DNA of 64,000 nt from Algoriphagus sp. (lineage in GTDB: Bacteria; Bacteroidota; Bacteroidia; Cytophagales; Cyclobacteriaceae): positions 124,001-188,000 of the forward strand of contig JAQSDM010000012.1 of NCBI GenBank assembly GCA_029945945.1, read 5' to 3'. Made by a program: the position numbers and the translations under genes. The notes beneath the pieces were generated by a model that ran no database searches, was not told the origin of the DNA, and was given only the letters and a program-made list of their open reading frames with translations. Shown piece after piece: positions 25,487 to 35,131 of this stretch (position 1 is its first letter; every line of letters begins with the position of its first letter).

Positions 25487-28414
25487 ATGAAAAAACTCGT
25501 ACTCTTGGTCTGGTTGATTTGCCTGACCGCCACTTTTGCGCTCGCGCAGGAGACCAAACCCATCGATTGGAAAGATATCCCGTCATGGAAATTCATGCCA
25601 AATGGAAGTTTTAAGGTTTCTCCGGATGGCCAATGGATCGCTTATGCAATTGTTGCCCTCGAGGGTGACGGTGAAATAATCCTCCAAAAAGCCAACGATG
25701 AAGCTTCCAAAAAGACTTTCGAAATCGGCTCCACCAATTTCGCTTCCATGGAATTTAGCGAAAACAGCCAATGGTTTGCTTTCAAGGAATATCCAAAATT
25801 CACCGAGAAAAAAACCAACGAGAAGGCCAAAGGCAAACCTCTCAAGGAGAAACTCACGCTGATGAAGCTCGGAACTGACACGAAGAAAACCTTCGAAAAT
25901 GTTGGCGGTTTCACTTTCAATGGAGACGCATCCTCTCATCTTGCCTTGAATCTTTCCAAAGAAGGATCAAACGGAGATGCCAAAGGTTCGGATCTTTTGA
26001 TCTATCATCTCAATTCTGAGAAAAAGCAAAACCTCGGCAACGTATTGGAATTTGCTTTCAACAAAGCCGGAACTTACCTCGCCTATACGGTCGATGCCGC
26101 CAATCAATCCGGCAACGGTGTCTATCTGATGAATGTCGCCAATAACTCTGTACAGATTTTGGACAGTGACGAGGCGAGCTACAAGTCAATCGTCTGGACC
26201 GAAAAAGGGGATGCTTTTGCTTCACTCAAAATGGTGAAAGACAAAAAATACAAGCAAGAGCTAGGCAAAGTCATCGGGGTTAAAAACCTGGCAAATCCTG
26301 CGGTAACGCTCTATGATCCTGCAAAAGATTCAACAGGTTTCTCCAAAGAATACACCATCAGCCCAAATCGCAGACCGATGTGGTCCGAAGATTTAACCCG
26401 ACTTTTTTATGGCATCCATCCATTAGAGCTGGCTAAAAAAGAAGACCAAAAGAAAGCCGAAAACAAGGATTCCCTTGCAACGGTCGAGTCGATTAAAATC
26501 GCCAAAATTATGGCCGACACCACGATCAAATCGATCTCGGATCTTCAGAAAGCCATTGCAAAGCTTGATTCTGGAAAAGTAAAAACCAACGGAAAAGAGA
26601 ACGAAGCCGACAAACCTGATATGACCATCTGGCATTGGCAAGACACTCGCCTTCAGTCCCGACAGCAAGTGCTGGAAAACATGGACAAAAACTTCAGCTT
26701 CTGGGCAATGTACGACCTGGCTTCCGCCAAGCATATTCCACTTCAGGACAGCACAATGCGGGACCTCAGCATCATGCCAAAAGAATTGTATGCCTTGGGT
26801 TCGGATCAGCAAACCTACGAACTTGACGGCAACCTGAACGGTCAGAGCTACCGCGATTACTTTGTGATCAACCTGAAGACAGGCGAGAAAAAGCCTCTTT
26901 TCACCAATTTCTATTTGCCTTCTTTTGCCTCAGCTCCAAGATCCTCTCCGGATGGCACCAAGTTGCTTTACGGAAAGGATGGTAATTTCTACGTCTATGA
27001 TATTTCGACAGGCACATCTACAAACATGACCGCAAGTCTCCCGGTGAGTTTTGTCAATGTGGAAGATGACCATAATGTGGAAAAGCCACTTCAAAACTCC
27101 ATCGGATGGAGCAGCGACAGCAAATATGTGCTGCTTCGCGATGGCTGGGATATCTGGCAGGTTCCGCTGGCAGTTAAAGAAAAACCTATCAATCTGACTC
27201 AAAATGGCCGAACTGAAAAGATCCGTTACCAATACAGATTCACCCTTGATCCTGAGGAAAAAGGAATCGACCTGAAGCAGGCTCAGTACTTCAGAACCTA
27301 CGGCGAGTGGAACAAGAAAAGCGGAATTGCGCTCTTGAGTCCTGCAAAAACTGGCTTGGCCGCCGGTGCAAAAACCCTCGTTTGGGAAGATGCAAACATC
27401 GCTTCCCTTCAGAAAGCTGAAAAAGCACCGGTCTATTTCTTCAGCAAAGAGACTTTCACCGAGCCTTCTCAAATGTACCTGACAAATGCTGCTTTGGCTG
27501 CGCCAAAGAAGGTAACAGAAAGCGCGCCGGATGCGGCAAAATACAGTTGGTCAGCCGGAACCCGATTGATCGATTACATTTCAGACAAAGGCGATACCCT
27601 TCAAGGAGCTTTGTTTTTGCCGGCCGGATATGAGGAAGGCCAGAAATATCCAACCGTTGTTTACTATTACGAGAAGCTTTCACAGACCCGCCATAGCTGG
27701 GCCAATCCGGGCTTTAGCGGAACAGGCTGGAATCCGGGCGTCTACACCAGCAATGGTTTCGCAGTATTCATTCCGGACATCGTGTACACCATGGACGACC
27801 CGGGAATGTCGGCAGTTTGGTGTGTGATCCCTGGGGTGAAAGCTGCAATCGCAACCGGCGTGATTGACGAGAAAAATATCGGAATCCACGGTCACTCATG
27901 GGGAGGTTATCAGACTTCATTCCTGATTACCCAAACGAATATGTTCAAAGCCGCAGCCGCAGGTGCTCCGCTTACGAATATGATCTCGATGTATGACCTG
28001 ATTTACTGGAATACAGGAAGCGGAAACATGTCAATTTTCGAAGCTTCTCAGGGAAGATTCAAAGGTGGACCTTGGGACAACTGGGAAGCTTACGAGCGAA
28101 ACAGCCCTGTTTACCATGTGAAAAATGTGCAAACTCCTCTTCTGATGCTACACAATGACAAAGACGGCGCAGTCGATTTCACGCAGGGAATTGAGTATTA
28201 CAATGCCCTGAGAAGATTGAAAAAGCCGGTGATCCTTGTTCAGTACAAAGGAGAAAACCACGGTCTGGGCAAGCTGGAAAACAGAAAAGACTACAGCGTG
28301 CGAATGATGGAATTTTTCAACCATCATCTGAAAGGCGCTGCTGCTCCCGGCTGGATGGTCAACGGTGTTGATCGCCTCAAACTGGGCGAGCATCTGGAAG
28401 AAAGAGCTTTCTGA
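25487..28414 (+). CDS. S9 family (prolyl oligopeptidase-type) serine peptidase
   Basis: A 975-residue exported peptidase. A signal peptide (MKKLVLLVWLICLTATFALAQ) is followed by a long N-terminal beta-propeller region (about residues 40-680) with PD40-like strands, and a C-terminal alpha/beta-hydrolase domain. The nucleophile Ser is in HGHSWGGYQ (about residue 804), the Asp in HNDKDGAVDF (about 891) and the His in GENHGLG (about 924). It is larger than typical 620-750-residue oligopeptidases because of a long propeller insert with a Lys/Glu-rich stretch near residue 310-380. It probably degrades peptides in the periplasm. Preceded by a translated leader and followed by a strong terminator. 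Confidence 0.92.
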   Translation: MKKLVLLVWLICLTATFALAQETKPIDWKDIPSWKFMPNGSFKVSPDGQWIAYAIVALEGDGEIILQKANDEASKKTFEIGSTNFASMEFSENSQWFAFKEYPKFTEKKTNEKAKGKPLKEKLTLMKLGTDTKKTFENVGGFTFNGDASSHLALNLSKEGSNGDAKGSDLLIYHLNSEKKQNLGNVLEFAFNKAGTYLAYTVDAANQSGNGVYLMNVANNSVQILDSDEASYKSIVWTEKGDAFASLKMVKDKKYKQELGKVIGVKNLANPAVTLYDPAKDSTGFSKEYTISPNRRPMWSEDLTRLFYGIHPLELAKKEDQKKAENKDSLATVESIKIAKIMADTTIKSISDLQKAIAKLDSGKVKTNGKENEADKPDMTIWHWQDTRLQSRQQVLENMDKNFSFWAMYDLASAKHIPLQDSTMRDLSIMPKELYALGSDQQTYELDGNLNGQSYRDYFVINLKTGEKKPLFTNFYLPSFASAPRSSPDGTKLLYGKDGNFYVYDISTGTSTNMTASLPVSFVNVEDDHNVEKPLQNSIGWSSDSKYVLLRDGWDIWQVPLAVKEKPINLTQNGRTEKIRYQYRFTLDPEEKGIDLKQAQYFRTYGEWNKKSGIALLSPAKTGLAAGAKTLVWEDANIASLQKAEKAPVYFFSKETFTEPSQMYLTNAALAAPKKVTESAPDAAKYSWSAGTRLIDYISDKGDTLQGALFLPAGYEEGQKYPTVVYYYEKLSQTRHSWANPGFSGTGWNPGVYTSNGFAVFIPDIVYTMDDPGMSAVWCVIPGVKAAIATGVIDEKNIGIHGHSWGGYQTSFLITQTNMFKAAAAGAPLTNMISMYDLIYWNTGSGNMSIFEASQGRFKGGPWDNWEAYERNSPVYHVKNVQTPLLMLHNDKDGAVDFTQGIEYYNALRRLKKPVILVQYKGENHGLGKLENRKDYSVRMMEFFNHHLKGAAAPGWMVNGVDRLKLGEHLEERAF

Positions 28415-28464
28415 AATTCGGATTTTTGATTTCGGATTTCAGATTTGAATCCATAGGTGAATGT

Positions 28465-28511
28465 GATGTGCCCCCAAGAAGGATCTAACTTTTTGGGGGC
28501 ACATCTTTTTT
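28465..28511 (+). terminator. Terminator after the S9 peptidase
   Basis: GATGTGCCCCCAA (28465-28477) pairs perfectly with TTGGGGGCACATC (28493-28505), followed by TTTTTT. Confidence 0.88.
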
Positions 28512-28755
28512 CCACACAATTGACACATATCGTCGGGATATAAAATTCGATTTGATCTCCCCGAAAAAGAAATACCAATTTGAGTTGTTTAGGAAACCAC
28601 CTCAGGAAGCCTGTGAGGCAGAATAAGGAAATTTAACTATTTCAGAAAGCCTTCAACTAAAGAGACCTTACCTTAATTCCTTTGAAAATCAGTACCTTTG
28701 GGCTCTTTCCAAACGATGGGAAGAGGATTATTTTTATTGAAAGAATTAAAATCAT

Positions 28756-28842
28756 ATGAAATCAAGCATGACTCAATCGTCACACAGAGGGATGATTATT
28801 CACCATGCGAGATTCCATGTGGCCTTAAAAAACAAAATATAA
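28756..28842 (+). CDS. Short leader ORF, copy 2 (28 codons)
   Basis: The homologue of the leader at 25396-25482. It begins MKSSMTQSSHRGMII and ends HHARFHVALKNKI, then 4 nt separate its TAA from the next ATG. Conserved features are MKSSMTQ, SH, MII, RFH and the basic tail. A possible -7 promoter element TACCTTTG lies 56 nt upstream at 28693-28700. This copy has four His and three Met. The unlike genes that follow the two copies (a peptidase and an oxidoreductase) suggest a shared regulatory signal and not a shared pathway. Confidence 0.65.
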   Translation: MKSSMTQSSHRGMIIHHARFHVALKNKI

Positions 28843-28846
28843 ACAC

Positions 28847-29425
28847 ATGAAAAAAGTAGGAGTATTGGGATCGGGAGTTGTTGGCAGATCTCTGGCGGAA
28901 GGATTTGAAAAGCATGGCTACGAAGTGATGCTGGGTACTGGAAATCCAAGCAAACTCTCCGACTGGCAATCCGGGACAAATGGAAAAGTTGCAAGCTTTG
29001 AAAGAGCCGCAAGTTTTGGAGATTTGATTGTGCTTGCAGTGAAAGGTACAGCTGCTGCGAAAATAGTGGAGCAGGTGAAAGTAGGAATCAGCGGAAAAAC
29101 AGTTTTGGATGTAACCAATCCACTAGCTGATGGAGTGGCGAAAGACGGAGTTCAGACTTATTTCACAGGACCGGATGAATCTCTGATGGAAAAACTTCAG
29201 GAATTAGTACCGGACGCATTTTTCGTGAAAGCATTCAATTGCGTTAACAGCAAGTTGATGGTCAATCCTCCAAAATCAAAAGCGGTAGTAATGAATATCT
29301 GCGGCAATGAAGATTCTGCAAAAAAAGAAGCAAAAGAAGTATTAACCCAATTTGGTTTCAAATCAAAAGACATGGGTGATGCTGCTGCAGCGAGGGAAAT
29401 CGAGCTTGCTGCAATCGCTATTTAA
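28847..29425 (+). CDS. NADP-binding oxidoreductase, F420-dependent NADP reductase-like
   Basis: A 192-residue protein with an N-terminal Rossmann fold: VGVLGSGVVGRSLAEGF at residues 4-20, then GTGNPSK, which in this family contacts the NADP phosphate. It belongs to the NADPH-dependent F420 reductase-like group (VLDVTNPLAD and FVKAFNCVNS motifs). Bacteroidota do not make F420, so another substrate is likely. The C-terminal EIELAAIAI is shorter than in some homologues. It has its own leader ORF and a terminator, so it is probably a single-gene unit. Confidence 0.82.
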   Translation: MKKVGVLGSGVVGRSLAEGFEKHGYEVMLGTGNPSKLSDWQSGTNGKVASFERAASFGDLIVLAVKGTAAAKIVEQVKVGISGKTVLDVTNPLADGVAKDGVQTYFTGPDESLMEKLQELVPDAFFVKAFNCVNSKLMVNPPKSKAVVMNICGNEDSAKKEAKEVLTQFGFKSKDMGDAAAAREIELAAIAI

Positions 29426-29468
29426 TTACTTGAAGCAGGTTTCATCTTGAATTCAGAAATATAAAATG

Positions 29469-29498
29469 AATCCCGACCGACAGGCCGGGATTTTTTTT
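29469..29498 (+). terminator. Terminator after the NADP-binding protein gene
   Basis: AATCCCG (29469-29475) pairs with CGGGATT (29486-29492), followed by eight T (29491-29498). It touches the stop codon of the convergent DsrE gene. Confidence 0.75.
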
Positions 29499-30072
29499 AA
29501 TTCCCGCTCACGTTCAGAAAACTATATCCCATCTGATCCAGGGTGATCAGGGCAGTTTTAGCTGAAAGTGCAATTTTTACATCCGGAGAAATCTGCTCTG
29601 GTTTGATATCATAAAAGCCAATATTTTGGCCACAGACATACAACTCAACACCGGCTTCTTTCAGTTTGGCAATCAGGTGTAACGTCGGATTTGGAATCCC
29701 ATATTTCTCTTTGTAGGCCTCATCCGTCAATATGGAAAGGACGCTTTGAGCATGAATAACCGCCGCAACTTTCACTTTTTCCTGCGGAGCTCCATTCGCA
29801 ACCAGCAAATTGAAAGTCCTGGCTACTTCTAGCAGCGCACCATTTACAGCGGAAGAATCTCTCATTTTATCATATATATCCAAGGCTACTTTGTATTCAA
29901 TAGTCGGATCATATTTCAGCGCATTCGGTTCAATAGTGATCACTCCAACCCATGGACTAATGTCAATAATCGGGTAAATCATTTTCCCTTCGAGATGTGG
30001 AGGAAGACCTTCCTGAGCCATCAATAACCCGGTCTGAATTAAAAAAAGGAGTGAAAAGAAATACTTCTTCAT
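29497..30072 (-). CDS. Exported DsrE family protein
   Basis: A 191-residue protein. The ATG at 30070-30072 gives a signal peptide (MKKYFFSLLFLIQTGLLMAQ). The mature part resembles DsrE/DsrF-like proteins: VALDIYDKMRDSS, VARTFNLLVANGAP, VAAVIHAQSV and the Cys-containing ELYVCGQNIGF motif near residue 145. Cytoplasmic DsrE proteins relay sulfur on this Cys; the role of periplasmic versions is not known. It is convergent with the NADP-binding gene and divergent from the outer-membrane barrel gene. Confidence 0.78.
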   Translation of the reverse strand: MKKYFFSLLFLIQTGLLMAQEGLPPHLEGKMIYPIIDISPWVGVITIEPNALKYDPTIEYKVALDIYDKMRDSSAVNGALLEVARTFNLLVANGAPQEKVKVAAVIHAQSVLSILTDEAYKEKYGIPNPTLHLIAKLKEAGVELYVCGQNIGFYDIKPEQISPDVKIALSAKTALITLDQMGYSFLNVSGN

Positions 30073-30322
30073 AAAAGGTTGGTTAGAAATTGTATGCAAA
30101 AGATAGTGATAAAGTTAAACCAGATCGATCGCCTCAGAAAATCCGTGGCATCTTTGGAATTTTTTCAAAATCAGGCTCACTTTCAACAGATTTGAACGAT
30201 TCTTATGCCATCTGTAAAAAACTAAGAAAACCAATTTTTCATATGGTTAAATTTGAATCCTGAACTTTGATTAAACTATCCTTCTGATAAACGGTCAAAT
30301 GACAGAACCCAAACCTATACCT

Positions 30323-32707
30323 ATGAAGTCTTTCTCTGCCATATTACTAGTTGGTTCCATCTTCCTTTTACCCTTCCTGGCATTTTCGCAGCAAAACCAG
30401 ACAAAGGGAAAAATCAAAGGAACACTCCTCGATCAGACGACCAAAGAAGCCCTGCCTTTCGCTACAATCGGAGTTTATACGGAAAAAGACAGTCTTGTCG
30501 GTGGCGGGATATCCGATGAAGAAGGAAATTATTCCGTCGATGTTCCTTATGGCCGATTCTATGCCTTGATCGAATTCATGGGATTTGAAGCAGTTAAATC
30601 AGATTTTTTCACACTTTCCAGGGAAAACTCTTCCCACGATCTGGGGGAAACAGGTCTCTCAGCAACTGCTGCAGATTTGAGTGAGGTGGTTGTTCAGGGT
30701 GAAAAAACCATCATGGAGCTTTCCCTGGATAAGAGGATTTTTAACGTAGGAAAAGACCTGGCTAACGCTGGTGGAAATGCTTCGGATATCCTGATGAATC
30801 TCCCTTCTGTATCCGTGGATCCACAGGGAAATGTTTCCCTCCGCGGTTCGACAAACGTGCGGATTCTGGTAGATGGAAAGCCTTCCGGATTGGTGAGTTT
30901 CAAAGGAAGCAGCGGACTTCGTCAGCTTCCTGCTAATCTTATCGAGCGAGTCGAAGTAATCACCAATCCATCCGCCCGATACGAAGCGGAAGGTATGGCC
31001 GGTGTGATCAACATCATTCTCAAAAAAGACAGCAGTCAGGGATTCAATGGTTCATTTGAAGTGGTAACCGGCTATCCAACCAACCTTGGATTTACGGCAA
31101 ACCTCAACTATCGAAAGAATCGATTTAACTGGTTTATCAACTATGGAATTGCTTACCGTGATCAGCCTTATGTCGGTGAGATTTACCAGGAGGTTTATGA
31201 CAATGACACGACTTTCATCATGCAGCAAACCACGGATGGAAATGTCCAAAGCATCAATAACAACATCAGGGGTGGTTTGGACTACTTTTTCAACGAAAAA
31301 AGTATCCTGACAGCATCCTATTTATGGAGAAGAAGCGACGCCCACAGAATCACAGACAACCGATACGAAGACTACATCAATACAAAGGATAATTTCCAAA
31401 GCTTCACTACAAGAAGACAGGACGAGACCGAGCAAGAACCAAACTCGGAGATCGTCGTCAGCTACAAGAAAAGCTTTGAGCAAAAAGGACACGAACTGAC
31501 CACGGCTTTTACCTACCTGAATTATTGGGAAAACTCAGATCAAACGTACACCCAAAACACATTTACTCCGGAGGGGGTAGCAAAACCCGGCACAGAACTT
31601 CTTCAGACTTCGCTCAACGACGAATATGAAAACCAGTATCTGATTCAGTTGGATTATACGAAGCCTTTTGGCAAAGAGGGAAAACTGGAGTCTGGTTTCC
31701 GAACCAGCTTTCGCGAAATGAAAAATGATTACGTGGTTTCTGAATCTGATGAAAATGGCGTTTTAGAACCAATTCCCGGCCTCGACAACGTGTTCATTTA
31801 CGATGAAAATATCCTTGCTGCCTATGGGATTTTCGGTAACAAAGTTGACAAACTCAGCTATCAGGCCGGACTTCGTGCAGAATACACGGATGTGAATACC
31901 ATCCTGGAAGAAACAAATGAGGAAAATCCAAGAAGCTATACGAATCTGTTCCCGAGTGCTCACCTGACTTACAACGTCACGGATGAAAATGCTTTCCAGC
32001 TGAGTTATAGTCGCCGGGTACGTCGTCCGGTTTACAATGATCTTAGCCCCTATGTGACCCTTTCCGATTCCCGAAATTTCTTCAGTGGTAACCCTGACTT
32101 GAATCCGGAATACACAGATGCGTTGGAGTTGGGCCACATCAAATACTTCGAAAAAGGAACCCTGTTTTCGACTGTCTATTACAGAAGCACGATGGACAAG
32201 ATTGACCGGATCAGAAGTGTCGATGAGGATGGAAACTCAATCACAAGGCCTTATAACCTGAATGGTGAAAATTCATTCGGCGTGGAATTCACCGGAGATT
32301 ATCGTCCGACGACCTGGTGGAAACTGGATCTGGGTGTCAACTTCTTCCATGCAAACATAGACGGAACCAATATTCAGCCCGATTATGAGGCAAAGACTTA
32401 TTCCTGGCTATTCCGTCAAACTTCCAGATTTACCCTGAAAAACGGAATGGATATTCAATTCCGGGCGAACTATGAAGCGAAGCAGAAAACTGCTCAGGGA
32501 ATCAGAAAAGGCATTTTCTTCATGGATCTTTCTGTGGCCAAACGAATCATGAATCAAAGAGGTAACCTGGTACTGAACGTGACCGACATCCTGAACTCCA
32601 GAAGAAACAGATACATCATTGAGGGTGATAATTTCTTCACGGAAGGAGATTCTCAGTTCAACAGGAGGCAAATCAATTTGACCCTGAATTACAGGATCAA
32701 ACAATAA
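30323..32707 (+). CDS. TonB-dependent receptor-like outer-membrane beta-barrel protein
   Basis: A 794-residue outer-membrane protein. The ATG at 30323 gives a signal peptide (MKSFSAILLVGSIFLLPFLA); an in-frame ATG at 30299 would add eight residues. A carboxypeptidase regulatory-like domain covers about residues 30-110 (GTLLDQTTKEALPFATIGVY). A plug domain follows (VRILVDGKPSG, LIERVEVITNPSARYEAEGMAG in part), then a long beta barrel of the outer-membrane barrel family 3 type ending in NLTLNYRIKQ. Such proteins import siderophores, peptides or glycans, or act as structural barrels; no SusD partner is nearby. The next gene, a DUF5916 protein, starts 76 nt later on the same strand. Confidence 0.9.
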   Translation: MKSFSAILLVGSIFLLPFLAFSQQNQTKGKIKGTLLDQTTKEALPFATIGVYTEKDSLVGGGISDEEGNYSVDVPYGRFYALIEFMGFEAVKSDFFTLSRENSSHDLGETGLSATAADLSEVVVQGEKTIMELSLDKRIFNVGKDLANAGGNASDILMNLPSVSVDPQGNVSLRGSTNVRILVDGKPSGLVSFKGSSGLRQLPANLIERVEVITNPSARYEAEGMAGVINIILKKDSSQGFNGSFEVVTGYPTNLGFTANLNYRKNRFNWFINYGIAYRDQPYVGEIYQEVYDNDTTFIMQQTTDGNVQSINNNIRGGLDYFFNEKSILTASYLWRRSDAHRITDNRYEDYINTKDNFQSFTTRRQDETEQEPNSEIVVSYKKSFEQKGHELTTAFTYLNYWENSDQTYTQNTFTPEGVAKPGTELLQTSLNDEYENQYLIQLDYTKPFGKEGKLESGFRTSFREMKNDYVVSESDENGVLEPIPGLDNVFIYDENILAAYGIFGNKVDKLSYQAGLRAEYTDVNTILEETNEENPRSYTNLFPSAHLTYNVTDENAFQLSYSRRVRRPVYNDLSPYVTLSDSRNFFSGNPDLNPEYTDALELGHIKYFEKGTLFSTVYYRSTMDKIDRIRSVDEDGNSITRPYNLNGENSFGVEFTGDYRPTTWWKLDLGVNFFHANIDGTNIQPDYEAKTYSWLFRQTSRFTLKNGMDIQFRANYEAKQKTAQGIRKGIFFMDLSVAKRIMNQRGNLVLNVTDILNSRRNRYIIEGDNFFTEGDSQFNRRQINLTLNYRIKQ

Positions 32708-32783
32708 ATCCGCCTTTCCCAACAAAAGTCACAGATACTCCAATTATCGGTGATTAACTTTGAAAGTTACCGCCCCCCGCATC

Positions 32784-34961
32784 ATGAGTAAGTACTTATT
32801 GCTAGTACTGTTAAACTTCGGTTTAGCAGCATCCATTTCTGCCCAAAAAATAAACGATGCCTATCGGCTTCCTATCACCAAAGCCTCTTCTGAGATTTTG
32901 ATAGACGGAGCGATGGATGAGAAAGCATGGGCAGATGCTGCCGTGGCCACAGAATTTTTCATGATCACACCGATGGACACGAGTTTTGCCAAGGTGCGCA
33001 CCGATGTGCGGATGAGTTACGACGAGGAAAATCTCTACCTGATCGTTGTCAATTATCACGGGATGGAAGGGCCTTACATGGTCGAATCCCTCAGAAGGGA
33101 TTTCAGCTTTGGGAAAAATGATAACTTCCTCCTTTTCATGGATCCATTTGACGATCAGACCAACGGTTTTTCCTTCGGTGCAAATGCTGCAGGAGCTCAA
33201 TGGGATGGCATCATGTACAATGGCGGAAGCATTGATTTAAGTTGGGACAATAAGTGGGTTTCCAAAGTCACCAACTACGAGGACAAATGGATTTTTGAGG
33301 CTTCCATACCTTTCAAGTCTATCCGCTACAAAAAAGGAATCACCGAATGGGGAATCAATTTCTCCCGTCTGGACCTGAAAACCACCGAAAAATCAGGCTG
33401 GGCACCTGTGCCTCGTCAGTTCCCTTCGGCATCTTTAGCATACACGGGCACGCTGGTTTGGGATAATCCTCCGCCGGAAGCAGGAGCCAATATTTCTGTA
33501 ATTCCTTACGCACTCGGCGGAGTGAGCAGAGATTTTGAAGGTGGCGGAGATACCGAATACAAGAAAGAAGTCGGGCTTGATGCCAAAATTTCCCTGACCT
33601 CTTCCCTAAACTTGGATTTGACCATAAATCCGGACTTTTCGCAGGTGGAAGTGGACAGACAAGTGACCAATCTGGATCGTTTTGAGCTGTTTTTTCCGGA
33701 GCGAAGACAATTTTTTCTGGAAAATGGCGACCTCTTTGCAAGCTTTGGATACGCCACGATCAGACCGTTTTTCTCCCGAAGAATAGGTCTGGATGCTCCG
33801 ATTCAATTTGGCGCAAGACTCAGCGGGAAAATCAACAAAGACTGGAGAATAGGTGCGATGAACATGCAAACCGGTGAAGTTTCGGAAAGCAGTCTTCCTT
33901 CCCAGAATTTCACCGTGGTGGCCCTGCAGAGACAAGTGGGAGCCCGCTCCAATATCGGTGCGATCTTCGTCAACAAACTTTCGCTCAATTACAATCCCGA
34001 TCCGGAATCAGACAAACCTGTCTATTCTCAGTTCAACCGAAACCTGGGTTTGGAATACAACCTTGCTTCCTCCAATAACCTTTGGACAGGAAAGGCGATG
34101 GTGCTCCAAAGCTTTGGTCCGGACAATGTCGGAAATGGATTTGTCCACGCTGCCAACCTGAAATATGCGACCGGAAATCTTACCTGGAACTGGCAGCATG
34201 AGTATGTTTCCGAGAGTTACACGGCTGAAGTCGGGTACGTCCCAAGAAGAGGATATTACAAAATCGCCCCGACTGCAGGCTATCTCTTTTTCCCGAAAAG
34301 TGAAAAAATCCTGAGCCACGGGCCTACAGGAGGAACAACTTTCTTCTTCGACAAACATGGTGAGAAAACTGACAATACCACTTTTCTGGCTTATTCAGTA
34401 AAATGGCGAAGTCAAAGCACCTTGATGCTTTGGAGCGGATATGATTACATCAAGCTCCTTCGGCCATTTGACCCGACCAATTCCGGAAGCGAAACTTTGC
34501 CTGTCGGCTCGGAACATACCTGGTTTTCCTGGGGGACTGAGTATTTCTCCAAGCCTCAGAGTGTATTTACTTATGCTTTTTCGACCCGAATGGGCGGTTA
34601 CTATGCTGGGGGAGATCGGTACTTCGTGAGCGGAGAGCTGGGCTATCGTTTTCAGCCCTATGTCGGAATCACGATGACTGCCAATTACAACCAAATCATG
34701 CTTCCGGAACCCTGGAATACGACAACCTATTGGCTGGTCGGACCACGAGTGGACGTGACGATGACGAATACGCTTTTCTTCACCGCCTTCGTGCAGTACA
34801 ATGAGCAGATGAATAACATCAACCTGAACACCCGTTTTCAATGGAGGTTCAAGCCTGCTTCTGATATTTTCCTTGTCTACACGGACAATTACCTACCGGA
34901 GCCATTTAATGTGAAAAACAGGTCACTGGTGCTAAAATTCACCTATTGGTGGAATGTTTAA
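32784..34961 (+). CDS. DUF5916 protein with family 9 carbohydrate-binding-like domain
   Basis: A 725-residue exported protein. The ATG at 32784 starts a signal peptide (MSKYLLLVLLNFGLAASISAQ). Residues about 30-220 form a CBM9-like domain (KASSEILIDGAMDEKAWADA, FLLFMDPFDDQTNGFSFG). The rest matches DUF5916, predicted to be a beta barrel, with the typical FFPERRQFFLENGDLF motif and the ending LKFTYWWNV. It probably sits in the outer membrane. Carbohydrate binding is only inferred. A possible -7 element TAACTTTG lies at 32755-32762. Confidence 0.85.
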   Translation: MSKYLLLVLLNFGLAASISAQKINDAYRLPITKASSEILIDGAMDEKAWADAAVATEFFMITPMDTSFAKVRTDVRMSYDEENLYLIVVNYHGMEGPYMVESLRRDFSFGKNDNFLLFMDPFDDQTNGFSFGANAAGAQWDGIMYNGGSIDLSWDNKWVSKVTNYEDKWIFEASIPFKSIRYKKGITEWGINFSRLDLKTTEKSGWAPVPRQFPSASLAYTGTLVWDNPPPEAGANISVIPYALGGVSRDFEGGGDTEYKKEVGLDAKISLTSSLNLDLTINPDFSQVEVDRQVTNLDRFELFFPERRQFFLENGDLFASFGYATIRPFFSRRIGLDAPIQFGARLSGKINKDWRIGAMNMQTGEVSESSLPSQNFTVVALQRQVGARSNIGAIFVNKLSLNYNPDPESDKPVYSQFNRNLGLEYNLASSNNLWTGKAMVLQSFGPDNVGNGFVHAANLKYATGNLTWNWQHEYVSESYTAEVGYVPRRGYYKIAPTAGYLFFPKSEKILSHGPTGGTTFFFDKHGEKTDNTTFLAYSVKWRSQSTLMLWSGYDYIKLLRPFDPTNSGSETLPVGSEHTWFSWGTEYFSKPQSVFTYAFSTRMGGYYAGGDRYFVSGELGYRFQPYVGITMTANYNQIMLPEPWNTTTYWLVGPRVDVTMTNTLFFTAFVQYNEQMNNINLNTRFQWRFKPASDIFLVYTDNYLPEPFNVKNRSLVLKFTYWWNV

Positions 34962-35131
34962 AGTAAGATTTGAGACGTGAGATTTAAGACATTAGATTAA
35001 AGCAAGGATCAAGAACGGAATTAGGAGTGTTGAGTGCAGATGGGAAATCAAAAAAAAAATGACTCCTAAACCACATTCACCTTTTGATTGACAAAAACAA
35101 TTTTTATTCTGGACAGGGGTTATGAATCAGT

